From: Campylobacterales bacterium
GTDB lineage: Bacteria > Campylobacterota > Campylobacteria > Campylobacterales > SZUA-545
Length of the DNA: 25,984 bases
Direction: 5' to 3'
Assembly: GCA_025800305.1 (NCBI GenBank)
Contig: JAOXRY010000302.1
Span: 1 to 25,984, forward strand
Shown: one piece after another, positions 15,487-23,300 of the stretch
Numbering within the stretch: position 1 is the first letter of the stretch
Layout: each line of letters starts with the position of its first letter
Notes under the pieces: generated by a model
What the model was told of the DNA's origin: nothing
Database searches by the model: none
What the model saw: the letters and a program-made list of their open reading frames with translations, nothing else
Position numbers and translations under genes: made by a program

Positions 15487-15514
15487 TAGAAAATCTTTTC
15501 TAGAATCAATTCTA
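15487..15514. promoter_or_regulatory. Promoter and tandem dyads in front of the porin operon
   Basis: Reading the minus strand, TATGATAGAAT supplies an extended -10 (TAGAAT at 15514-15509) about 30 bp before the first gene. Two perfect inverted repeats lie here back to back: TAGAAAA-TC-TTTTCTA (15487-15502) and TAGAAT-CA-ATTCTA (15501-15514). The second covers the -10 and the first covers the expected transcription start, an ideal place for a repressor. The regulator is unknown. Confidence 0.5.
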
Positions 15515-15799
15515 TCATAGAAATGTATTTGAAATGTCATAATATCACAATTTTTGTAAACCTAATCTTGACAATATAACTTCCTCTTTACCCTTTAAAT
15601 AGTAAAAAGTTCTATATTAAAATCTTCTGAATTTTCTTCTTTTATTATGCTAATAACAATAATAAGTCATCTTTAAGTCACTTTTCAATCACCTTAAAGT
15701 GATAATTAATTGGTTTTTTACTAGAATTCCTTAACGAGGCAAAAAACGCAAATTGTTATCTACAAAGTGTTTATTAAAATTATTAGGTTTGGTTAAATC
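15515..15799. promoter_or_regulatory. Divergent intergenic region with operator-like sites
   Basis: This AT-rich stretch separates the porin operon from the coiled-coil gene at 15800; I see no gene in it. It holds TTGACA near 15568 with no clear matching -10, two direct TAAGTCA repeats 11 bp apart (15663-15669, 15674-15680), and the near-perfect palindrome ATCACCTTAAAGTGAT (15688-15703). These could be sites for a regulator of the 15800 operon. No decisive promoter for that operon was identified. Confidence 0.4.
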
Positions 15800-17035
15800 T
15801 TGGAAAAATCATTAACAGAAAAGCTACTTGACAAAGAAGTTGAAGCCATTGAAATAGATGTCCCTATGGATGGATGTGTCCAGACTTTTTTTGAAAACTT
15901 TAAAAAAGACTACGAAAAATACATAGCTTATGAAGAACAACCAAAGAAGATTGACTACTTTCTTATTAAAAAGTTTCTTTATACTGCATACAATAATCTA
16001 AAGGACATTGATTTTAGCCTTAACACCTCAACAATTATTGAGCTAGAAAAAAAGATCCAAACCGTTGAAAAATCCTATAATCGTTTCTCTTTTGAGTTAA
16101 ATAAATCTTACGAACTTCAATATAATGAAATATTTCTACAGAAGCAAAATGGATACAAAGAGGTTCTTTCTGCTACCTCTAAAAGAAAAAAAACTTCAGA
16201 AATGTACAAGGCAAAAGCCAAATCATTAGAAGAAGGAATTAAAAAATTAAAAGAAAAAGCTAAAAAATATAAAAAAGATAGCGACGAGTATAAAAAAATT
16301 ATTCTAACTTACAAAAAATACAATACACAATATACAGATCTTATCCATAAAGCAGCAACACTGAAAGAAGAAGCTGTATTTCTCTATCAATTTATCAAAA
16401 TTTTTAAAGAGACACATCTTCCCCCTTTTAAGGAGATCTTTCTAGGAAAAGGTGACGATACAAAAACCCACTATGTGGAAATTTTAAATAGTTTGGGTTT
16501 TCTCTTTGATAAAGAACTATGGAAAGAAGCAAAACACTCAAAAGAAGTAAAAAGCTATTTCAAAAGAGCCAATGTTATTGGAAAACTTTCCAGTGCTACA
16601 TATTTAAAATACTATTTAAAAACAATTGACAAGTCTAAAAATGATGAAAAAATCAAAAGGCTTTTTGAATACATTGAAAACCTTGATATCCAAAGGATCT
16701 CTTTGTTTTCAACGGCAAAAGATTCACTGGAAGATATTGCCTTATATCTTGAACAAGAAGACTCCTTTGAAATTGGACCTTCAACCACAATAGAGCAATT
16801 TAAAAAAGACAATACAGAAAGAAAAATAGATCTTTTGATTGTTGATTACAGTGACACAAAGGTTATAAAAGAGCTTCTTTTGGAGAAAAAACCAAGAACA
16901 GCTATCTTAGTCCTACTGAAAAAACCATCTTTTGAAATAATAGATAATCTAGGAAAGAATGGTATTGATAATATGTTTATCTATACAGAAAACAACAGTG
17001 AGTTTTTAGAAAAGATTGAAGGCTGTTTGTCATGA
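15800..17035 (+). CDS. Coiled-coil protein with degenerate C-terminal receiver-like domain
   Basis: A 411-residue soluble protein that I do not recognise by family. Residues about 75-200 are very Lys/Glu-rich and predicted coiled coil. Residues 298-410 follow the alpha/beta order of a receiver domain: strand RISLFS, helix, strand FEIG, helix TIEQFKKD, strand IDLLIVDY with Asp349 where the phosphoacceptor sits, helix, strand AILVLL, helix with GKNGID, and strand NMFIY. The acidic pocket is replaced (Ser304/Thr305) and the conserved Lys is Tyr395, so phosphorylation is unlikely. Translation starts at TTG 15800; the first in-frame ATG is at residue 23. The stop overlaps the ATG of the next gene by 4 bp, so the two proteins are probably made together and interact. 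Confidence 0.75.
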   Translation: MEKSLTEKLLDKEVEAIEIDVPMDGCVQTFFENFKKDYEKYIAYEEQPKKIDYFLIKKFLYTAYNNLKDIDFSLNTSTIIELEKKIQTVEKSYNRFSFELNKSYELQYNEIFLQKQNGYKEVLSATSKRKKTSEMYKAKAKSLEEGIKKLKEKAKKYKKDSDEYKKIILTYKKYNTQYTDLIHKAATLKEEAVFLYQFIKIFKETHLPPFKEIFLGKGDDTKTHYVEILNSLGFLFDKELWKEAKHSKEVKSYFKRANVIGKLSSATYLKYYLKTIDKSKNDEKIKRLFEYIENLDIQRISLFSTAKDSLEDIALYLEQEDSFEIGPSTTIEQFKKDNTERKIDLLIVDYSDTKVIKELLLEKKPRTAILVLLKKPSFEIIDNLGKNGIDNMFIYTENNSEFLEKIEGCLS

Positions 17036-18288
17036 ATGAAACTTTAGAACTTCAGTTTTATATATTTTTTTGGGAATCTTTTAATAAATGTGAAAATATA
17101 GAAGATTTTAGATCTAAAGTTCAAGAAAGATACTTAGATCTTGAGTATGAAGAGAGGTTGTTTTTTGCATCAATATTGAAGAAATTTTATAACTATCACA
17201 ATATCCAATTAGAAACAACAGAAAATAATCTTTTCTATAGTGAATCACTTACAAACACAAAAGAGAATCTTTATAATGACACCCTTTTAAAAATTATAAA
17301 AAACAATAAGATAGTGCTGATAGATGATGAGGAAGATAAAGATCTTAGATATATAGTAGAGAGAAATTTTCAAGTTCTAAAAAATCAGCTAGAAGCTATC
17401 CCTTTAAAAGAGAGAGACAAAGAGGAGATGTTAAAAGAGTCTCTAAGTAAAGCATTCTCTTTCTCTGTCAAAAATTACATTATAGAGATGGAAGAATCAA
17501 AAATTTCCATAAAACACTCTCCCCATAAATCTCCTTTAGAATTGGATATGGAGCATATTTATAGTCAACAAAGTCCAGACTACTATAGTAGATTAATAGA
17601 TGGGGTTGTAGTCAAAGTTTTACAAGGAGAAATTAACTTTCACATGATAGACAATATCTATTTTCATCAAAACTATGTAGAGTTTTTCAAAGAATACATT
17701 AAAAAAGAGATTAAAGACGATGAAAATATCAAGTCAGATCTTTTAAATCATTTTGCCAACTATCTTTTTAATAAATATAAAGACACTATCCACGGAAAAA
17801 TCATTGATAAAATCTTAGCCTTAGTTGTTGATAAACACTCAAATGTATCAAAGTTTATTAACTTCTATAATGGACAACCAACAAAAATCGAAGATCTAAC
17901 AGTTCAAAAACCTAAACTTGAAAGCCAAGGTAAACTTTGGACTTACAATGCTGTTTTAGAAGCTCTTCAAAAAATAGAAAACTTTAAAGATGAAAGTGGA
18001 GTTGATTTTGAAAGAAACAGTAGAATTATCAAAAAGATGGAAGAGAGACTAGCCAAACTAGTTGAAAAAAGAGATAGAATGACAAAAGAGGAGAGTGACT
18101 CTGAAGAGTATCGTAAATTAATAATCGATATTGACTTTGAAGAGAAAAATATTCTTCATAGAAAACACTCAACCAAAGTTCTAACAGAAGAAGAGATTGA
18201 GAAAAAAGCAGAATTTGATAAGCTTTCAAAAAATAAAGAAGTCATTAAAAAAGCTTTTATGGAGGTTTTTGAAGACTTTATTATTTAA
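17032..18288 (+). CDS. Unrecognised signalling protein sharing a domain with the receiver protein at 3213
   Basis: A 418-residue soluble protein with no known domain. Residues about 188-294 (KVLQGEINFHMI to VSKFINFYNGQ and Pro294) align without any gap with residues about 230-336 of the protein at 3213. By hand I count about 22 identities in the first 95 positions, including KFIN, Y and G at the end, plus matching hydrophobic pattern. Residues about 310-400 are charged and coiled-coil-like, as in the other protein after its copy of the domain. It overlaps the upstream gene by 4 bp (ATGA), and that gene ends in a receiver-like domain. A 69-residue ORF starts 10 bp downstream. A role in intracellular signalling is inferred only from this resemblance. 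Confidence 0.75.
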   Translation: MNETLELQFYIFFWESFNKCENIEDFRSKVQERYLDLEYEERLFFASILKKFYNYHNIQLETTENNLFYSESLTNTKENLYNDTLLKIIKNNKIVLIDDEEDKDLRYIVERNFQVLKNQLEAIPLKERDKEEMLKESLSKAFSFSVKNYIIEMEESKISIKHSPHKSPLELDMEHIYSQQSPDYYSRLIDGVVVKVLQGEINFHMIDNIYFHQNYVEFFKEYIKKEIKDDENIKSDLLNHFANYLFNKYKDTIHGKIIDKILALVVDKHSNVSKFINFYNGQPTKIEDLTVQKPKLESQGKLWTYNAVLEALQKIENFKDESGVDFERNSRIIKKMEERLAKLVEKRDRMTKEESDSEEYRKLIIDIDFEEKNILHRKHSTKVLTEEEIEKKAEFDKLSKNKEVIKKAFMEVFEDFII

Positions 18289-18297
18289 AGGATATTA

Positions 18298-18507
18298 ATG
18301 ACAATCCCTGAAATTGTAAGCTCACTTAACCTTCAAACATATGAGTATTGTAATAAACAAAAAATCATTCAATCAAAAGACAGCCAAACCACTCCTCAAA
18401 AACTTAATGAAATTATGATAATTTCTGAAACTCTTGATAGTGAACAGATCTCATACACAATAGATCCTCAATCTAACTTTATAAACCTTTTTGACAATAA
18501 AATTTAA
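18298..18507 (+). CDS. Small hypothetical protein
   Basis: A 69-residue soluble protein, unrecognised. It is polar, with Gln/Ser/Thr-rich sequence (QSKDSQTTPQKLNE) and a predicted helix followed by a short beta-like end. The ATG at 18298 lies 10 bp after the previous stop with AAAGGA before it. The stop TAA shares its last A with the ATG of the LysE gene (TAATG), so it bridges the signalling pair and the exporter on one transcript. Codon use is like its neighbours, which supports a real gene. Confidence 0.6.
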   Translation: MTIPEIVSSLNLQTYEYCNKQKIIQSKDSQTTPQKLNEIMIISETLDSEQISYTIDPQSNFINLFDNKI

Positions 18508-19097
18508 TGGAGGATTTTTTACTTTTATTAATTGTTGGATTTGTAGGTGGAATTACTCCAGGTCCAGATATCTTATTGTTAATAAGAACTACCATTTTTA
18601 ATTGTCTTAACGATGCTTTGAAAATTCTTTTAGGTGTACTTTCTGGGAATATCATACTTATAGCTATCATCTACTTTGGTCTATCATCTGTAAGTGAAAT
18701 AAAGTTCTTAACCAATACTATACAGATAGTTGGAGGTACCTATCTTTTATACATTGCATATCAAATCTATTCCCATAGAAACGATTCTGTAGAACTTAAA
18801 AAGGAAAAAACAACAATAGGTTTCAAAGATGGTCTTATCATTAACCTAACAAATCCCAAAGCAATAATATATTTTATTGTCATTATCACACCTTTTTTAA
18901 ATGAAGATTTTTTAGAGTTAAAAATTCTATCACTGATGATAGGAATTGTCACAGCTTTTTCCTTGACAATCTTTCTGGCAAATAAACTAAAAGCTAAACT
19001 AGTTTCTCCTAAGGTCATAATTTCAATAGATTATATTGCTGTTGTTGTCTTTGTCTTCTTTGGAGTTTCAATGTTTATAAATGTTTTTAATTCTTAA
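18507..19097 (+). CDS. LysE/RhtB-family amino-acid exporter
   Basis: A 196-residue inner-membrane protein with about six helices and the LysE family marks: the N-terminal GFVGGITPGPDILLLIRTT with the GPD motif (about residues 21-23), a central GFKDGLIINLTNPKAIIYFI, and a hydrophobic C-terminus. The family exports amino acids or related small metabolites by proton motive force; the substrate here is not predictable. Start and stop signals are clear, and translation is coupled to the 69-residue ORF by TAATG overlap. It is the last gene of the 15800 operon before a long hairpin. Confidence 0.93.
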   Translation: MEDFLLLLIVGFVGGITPGPDILLLIRTTIFNCLNDALKILLGVLSGNIILIAIIYFGLSSVSEIKFLTNTIQIVGGTYLLYIAYQIYSHRNDSVELKKEKTTIGFKDGLIINLTNPKAIIYFIVIITPFLNEDFLELKILSLMIGIVTAFSLTIFLANKLKAKLVSPKVIISIDYIAVVVFVFFGVSMFINVFNS

Positions 19098-19117
19098 CCC
19101 ATCCTTAAAATATCATC

Positions 19118-19165
19118 TTAATGTTATTATTCAACCTCTTTACAAGGTCAATAAGATAACATTAA
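19118..19165. repeat. Long imperfect hairpin between lysE-like and EAL genes
   Basis: TTAATGTTAT (19118-19127) pairs perfectly with ATAACATTAA (19156-19165). Pairing continues inwards with one bulge and a small mismatch through TATT/AATA and ACCT/AGGT, leaving a loop of about 7 nt. It lies 20 bp after the LysE stop. No T-run follows, so it is not a standard terminator; it may end or stabilise the upstream message, or be an operator for the EAL gene. Confidence 0.55.
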
Positions 19166-19189
19166 ACTTCCTAGTTCTAGAAAGGGTTT

Positions 19190-21037
19190 TTGTTGTCTAT
19201 AATCATCAAAAGTAGAGTCAATCTCTACAAATATATCCTACCATTAATCACTCTTCTTCTTGGATTTAGCATGTATCTTACTTTCGACTTAATTCAAAAT
19301 CTTCAAAAAGAGTATCGCTACTCTCAAAAACTAAACAATCAAACAAAAATGATTGAATCAATTCTAATTGAAGGACTAACAAATAACTCCGCCTTAGGTG
19401 TTATTCTTCATGACAATTCAAGAGAAGATGTCAAAGATGTTTTTATGACATCTAAAAAAAAGATTAAAAATCTTGTTAACTACTGTATGACAAATAGTCA
19501 ACACTACTATAATAGATATGTCGAACAGTATGGTGCTTATGCAACAACTCTTTTACAAATTCAAAAAAAAGTTGCCAAACAGCAACAATTAACAAAAGAA
19601 GAATATATTAGATCTGTAGAAGTATGGAAAGATCTAAAACTAAAACTAAAAAATATTTCAGATGAAATCCTTGCAGAGCAAGAATTAAGTGCCTATAGAT
19701 TTCAAAACTTTATAGAGTCTCTTCTTTATAAAGTATCAATCTTGCTCTTTCTAATTGTTTTTTTAATTGTAGGTTTTTATGTCAATATCATCAAGTATAA
19801 AAAAGTAAACAATCAGCTCTATTTTGACTCTCTAACAGGTCTTCAAAATAGAAATGCTCTTTTGAAAAATATCAGAGACTACAATGCTAAAGGGCTGATG
19901 ATAATTGATATTCTTAATTTTTCAAAAATTAACACAATCTATGGAGAAAAAGTTGGAGACATGGTCTTAATCCAAGTTGCTAACACTCTTTCAAAAATTG
20001 CACAAAAAGAGTGTTCAGTTCATAGACTAGGTGGAGATCAGTTTACTCTTTTAAACACTAAGCACCATCCTATTGAATACTGTCAAAACAACGGTCAAAA
20101 AATCATCAATGAGATAGAAAAAGCACCTATGAGAATCACTGTAGATGGTGAAAAAATAGATATTCTTGTCAATGCAGTTATTGGTCTTGCTAGAAACGAA
20201 TCTGGAGAAAATATCTTAGAAAATGCAGATATGGCTCTAAGCTATGGAAAAGAACACAAAGAACCTTTTGTAATCTACTCTGATGAACTAGGTGTAAAAA
20301 AACACTACCAAGATGATATGCAAATAACTAAATTTGTAAAAAAAGCCATTGAGGAAGATAGAGTTATACCTTACTTCCAACCAATTATAAAAAAAGATTC
20401 AATCACCTATGAGTGCCTTGTCAGAATTACAGATGAAAGTGGGAAAATCATCCCTCCTAATGACTACTTGGATATCATCAAAGCTACAAAATACTATTTT
20501 GATATAACTCAAATAATGGTAGAAAAATCTATCAATATGTTCAAAGATAGTGAACACTGTTTTTCAATTAACCTATCGTTTCAAGATATTTCCAATAAAC
20601 AACTTGTTGATTTTCTTGTGGATAAAATAAAAGAAAACCATATTGGCAATAGACTGATTTTAGAAATCGTTGAAAGTGACGCTATCGAAGATTTTGAACT
20701 GGTCAAAACCTTTACAAAAGATATCAAGAAACTAGGAGTAAGAATCGCTATTGATGATTTTGGAACTGGCTACTCAAACTTCTCAAACCTTCTAGATCTA
20801 AGTCCTGACTTTATTAAAGTTGATGGTTCGCTCATAAAAGACATTGACAACAATGAAAAGTCTTTTAGAATTTCGAGAACCATTGCAGAGTTCTCAAAGA
20901 ACATGGATATAAAAGTAATTGCTGAATATATCCACAGCAATGAAGTTTATGACAAAGCTAAAGAAATAGGATTTGACGGCTACCAAGGTTTTCTTTTAGG
21001 TAAACCTAATTCTACATTAGAAACTACTGTTTTCTAG
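19190..21037 (+). CDS. Membrane GGDEF(degenerate)-EAL protein, probable c-di-GMP phosphodiesterase
   Basis: A 615-residue protein. A membrane helix (about 13-31), a periplasmic helical sensor region (about 35-175) and a second membrane helix (about 181-203) precede GGDEF (about 207-375) and EAL (about 380-612). The cyclase signature reads GGDQF (281-285) instead of GG(D/E)EF, with Gln at the catalytic Glu, so cyclase activity is doubtful; the domain may still bind GTP and regulate. The EAL domain keeps its residues: Glu408 in ECL, Asn in NLSFQD, Glu in EIVESD, Asp522-Asp523 in DDFGTGYSN, Lys in FIKVDG, Glu in VIAEYI, and GYQGFLLGKP. The start is TTG; two TTG codons stand in tandem (19190, 19193), and AAAGGG favours the second. 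The 3' end overlaps the next gene by 14 bp on the opposite strand. Confidence 0.93.
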   Translation: MLSIIIKSRVNLYKYILPLITLLLGFSMYLTFDLIQNLQKEYRYSQKLNNQTKMIESILIEGLTNNSALGVILHDNSREDVKDVFMTSKKKIKNLVNYCMTNSQHYYNRYVEQYGAYATTLLQIQKKVAKQQQLTKEEYIRSVEVWKDLKLKLKNISDEILAEQELSAYRFQNFIESLLYKVSILLFLIVFLIVGFYVNIIKYKKVNNQLYFDSLTGLQNRNALLKNIRDYNAKGLMIIDILNFSKINTIYGEKVGDMVLIQVANTLSKIAQKECSVHRLGGDQFTLLNTKHHPIEYCQNNGQKIINEIEKAPMRITVDGEKIDILVNAVIGLARNESGENILENADMALSYGKEHKEPFVIYSDELGVKKHYQDDMQITKFVKKAIEEDRVIPYFQPIIKKDSITYECLVRITDESGKIIPPNDYLDIIKATKYYFDITQIMVEKSINMFKDSEHCFSINLSFQDISNKQLVDFLVDKIKENHIGNRLILEIVESDAIEDFELVKTFTKDIKKLGVRIAIDDFGTGYSNFSNLLDLSPDFIKVDGSLIKDIDNNEKSFRISRTIAEFSKNMDIKVIAEYIHSNEVYDKAKEIGFDGYQGFLLGKPNSTLETTVF

Positions 21038-22112
21038 CCCACTTTTTAAAGAGTCTATGAGATCTAATATCAGATAAAACTTCTCTTTTTTGAACAATAG
21101 ATCTGACTAACTCATTTGCTAGATAAGGAGAGAAAACAAAACCTCTACCTCCAATACCATTGATAATATAGAGTTCTTCATAAGTCGCATAATCACTCTC
21201 AGGAACTTTTGATCCTTTTTTGATATATGGGAACTTTTCCAGAGTAGATTTAGAATCAACAAGCTTTCCTACAATTGGAAAATAATCAATGCTGGAAGCT
21301 CTTGCTCCTCTTCTATGACCTAATACTTCTACATCTTCAAGATCTAAGACCTGCCCTGCTCTTTCCAGTAGTGTTTCAGTGTCTTCTTCCACTGATACTT
21401 TGTCATATTCTTCTTCGGTAGAAACTCTATGATGAGTTGCTCCAATGGACATAAAATTTTTTCCGTCTTTTAAAGGAAAAGTTGGGGAAATAGAGCATTT
21501 TTTGTGATAGTTATGTTTAACTACGGTTGAAGTAGAAATATTAATTCTTTGCCCCCATACTGGACGGACGTTTAGATATTGTTCATCTACTAGATCTGTT
21601 TTATACCCTGTGGCTAAAACGATACCTTTTGTTTTAATCTCATCATTAATAATCCAATGGTCATCTTTTCTGTCTAGTTTTGTTACCTTATAATTTAACT
21701 TAACATCGACATCTTTAGACAAGAACTCACAGATGCCAACGCTATTAATAAGAGTTCCTACAGGAAAGAAAACCCCTTCCCCTCTTGGTTCAAAATCAAA
21801 GTCTGTTATCTCATCAAAACTTCTCTTGGTTTTAATATCATTTGGAATTCTAAGGACCCCTTTATTGACAATAAGATCTGGAGCATTCTTTTTATAAAAC
21901 TCCATAGTGAATTTCAAAGAATTTGTCAAAAGATCTTTAAAACGATTTGGTTTCCCTATCATCGGAGAAAGAAATGCTCCTGCTGCTCCACTTGCTTCTG
22001 GAGCTAAACAATCATTTTGCTCTAAAAGTGCAACCTTTCCCAACTCTTTATTTAGAAAATAAGAGGCACTACTTCCTGCTATTCCTCCACCAATAACAAC
22101 ATAATTGTACAA
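21024..22112 (-). CDS. FAD-dependent oxidoreductase, MnmC C-terminal-domain-like
   Basis: A 362-residue DAO-family flavoprotein. The FAD-binding motif GGGIAGSSASYFL starts at residue 8, with the acidic end of strand 2 in LLEQND. GHRRGARASSIDYFPIVGKL (about 262-281) and the C-terminal NGIGGRGFVFSPYLANEL match the oxidoreductase half of MnmC, which removes the carboxymethyl group of cmnm5(s2)U34 in tRNA. Here it stands alone, without the methyltransferase half. It could be that tRNA enzyme or another amine oxidase; I put more weight on the MnmC-like role. Translation starts at TTG, 3 bp after the preceding stop, as the last gene of the six-gene minus-strand chain. Confidence 0.85.
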   Translation of the reverse strand: MYNYVVIGGGIAGSSASYFLNKELGKVALLEQNDCLAPEASGAAGAFLSPMIGKPNRFKDLLTNSLKFTMEFYKKNAPDLIVNKGVLRIPNDIKTKRSFDEITDFDFEPRGEGVFFPVGTLINSVGICEFLSKDVDVKLNYKVTKLDRKDDHWIINDEIKTKGIVLATGYKTDLVDEQYLNVRPVWGQRINISTSTVVKHNYHKKCSISPTFPLKDGKNFMSIGATHHRVSTEEEYDKVSVEEDTETLLERAGQVLDLEDVEVLGHRRGARASSIDYFPIVGKLVDSKSTLEKFPYIKKGSKVPESDYATYEELYIINGIGGRGFVFSPYLANELVRSIVQKREVLSDIRSHRLFKKWARKQ

Positions 22113-22115
22113 CGA

Positions 22116-22535
22116 CTAGATCTCCAGCAATTGAGCTAAAACTATAATGGCAATTAAAAAATAAAAAGGGAGTTTATGACTTTTGAAAACTAAAGGATCT
22201 ATCTTTAAAAACTTCTGGGAAGCACCTCTAATTCCTAGCCAAACTCCCAAAAATGCTTTACAAAGAAGAATAATCTGAAAAGTACTCAGTCCCGATTGAG
22301 GATCAACCTCTCCAAAGACTTGGCTAATAAGGTATAGTCCACTAAGTACAGCAACAATCAAAGCCCAAGGAACTACCTTTCTTACATGAGACATAAATAC
22401 TTCTCTGATTCTTCCATACTCTTCGTTCCCTAGATCTTTCTTCATCTTTGCAAAAAAAAGATTGTCAACAATAAGAAAACCACCATAGATAAAAGCTGAA
22501 AAAAGATGGATAATATGAATAACTGTGTAAGTCAT
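22116..22535 (-). CDS. Four-helix membrane protein, CopD-like
   Basis: A 139-residue integral membrane protein with four predicted helices. The first helix carries VIHIIHLFSAFIYGG with two histidines (His7, His10), and a later cytoplasmic loop holds His50 in FMSHVRK. This layout is like CopD/DUF2269-type membrane proteins that may bind haem or copper, but the similarity is pattern-level only. It overlaps the DUF4149 gene by 4 bp and ends 3 bp before the FAD gene, so it is expressed with them. Function unknown. Confidence 0.7.
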   Translation of the reverse strand: MTYTVIHIIHLFSAFIYGGFLIVDNLFFAKMKKDLGNEEYGRIREVFMSHVRKVVPWALIVAVLSGLYLISQVFGEVDPQSGLSTFQIILLCKAFLGVWLGIRGASQKFLKIDPLVFKSHKLPFYFLIAIIVLAQLLEI

Positions 22536-23020
22536 TTGTTTTTTACTCCTCGGGATAATTTAGTAACTAAAAGACCAATTAAAGAGATAAGCAAGATTTT
22601 AAAATCGAGTTCTGAACCTTTGTGCATATTTGCAAAAGCTTCCGTTTTTGTAGCCTCTGCTCCCAAAGCTTGTGCTTCTAAAATAAATGGCGTATAAAAA
22701 TACACAAAAAGTAAAGATGTACAGATAATCAAAAAACTAAAAGAGAATGTTGCCATATCTCTTTTTCCCATCTTAAAATCATATCCTTCCATAAGAAAAA
22801 CATAAAAAGCAAGAAATATTAAAAAGTAATTTAATTTAATAAAAATCTGAGTCATAATAATTCCTGATTGGAATTTTGTTAAAAGATCTCCAGCCAGATA
22901 ATCGTTGGCATTAAAAATCACAGGTGCTACAACAACCCCAGCAAATAAAATCATCCCAATAGCCATTCCTAATATTAGGATATACCCCACTGTTGCCCAT
23001 TTTCTATAATCAATCTTCAT
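22532..23020 (-). CDS. DUF4149-like membrane protein
   Basis: A 162-residue membrane protein with four predicted helices. The first, GYILILGMAIGMILFAGVVV followed by APVIF, matches the opening of the DUF4149 family. A periplasmic or cytoplasmic loop rich in Ala/Glu/Thr (about residues 115-135) precedes the last helix. No activity is known for the family. Its start lies inside the last 11 bp of the preceding gene, and its end overlaps the next start by 4 bp. Confidence 0.75.
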   Translation of the reverse strand: MKIDYRKWATVGYILILGMAIGMILFAGVVVAPVIFNANDYLAGDLLTKFQSGIIMTQIFIKLNYFLIFLAFYVFLMEGYDFKMGKRDMATFSFSFLIICTSLLFVYFYTPFILEAQALGAEATKTEAFANMHKGSELDFKILLISLIGLLVTKLSRGVKNK

Positions 23021-23300
23021 AACACAACTCTTTCTTCACATAAAATTTAGCAATTTGAAAATTCGTATAATCAAATTCACTCTGAGCAAAAGGGATAACC
23101 TCCTGCCTCTTCTTACTCACAAATACAGAAGTAAAAATATATCCTACAATAAGAGCCCCAATCCCAAAATATAAACCATACATTAGATAGAAAATCACAA
23201 GTAAAATTAAGGGAAGAGTATTAAACAGAAAACCTATACCAATTGCTAAGTATCTGCACTTCTTATCTTCAAATTCAGGGACTACTTCAATATCGATCAT
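23010..23300 (-). CDS. Small membrane protein of unknown function
   Basis: A 96-residue protein with two adjacent membrane helices (about residues 17-40 and 42-61) flanked by polar ends: an acidic N-terminus (EVVPEFEDKK) and a charged C-terminus ending in ELCYED. I do not recognise it. It overlaps the PIN gene upstream by 4 bp and the DUF4149 gene downstream by 11 bp, which supports it as a real, cotranslated gene. Confidence 0.65.
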   Translation of the reverse strand: MIDIEVVPEFEDKKCRYLAIGIGFLFNTLPLILLVIFYLMYGLYFGIGALIVGYIFTSVFVSKKRQEVIPFAQSEFDYTNFQIAKFYVKKELCYED

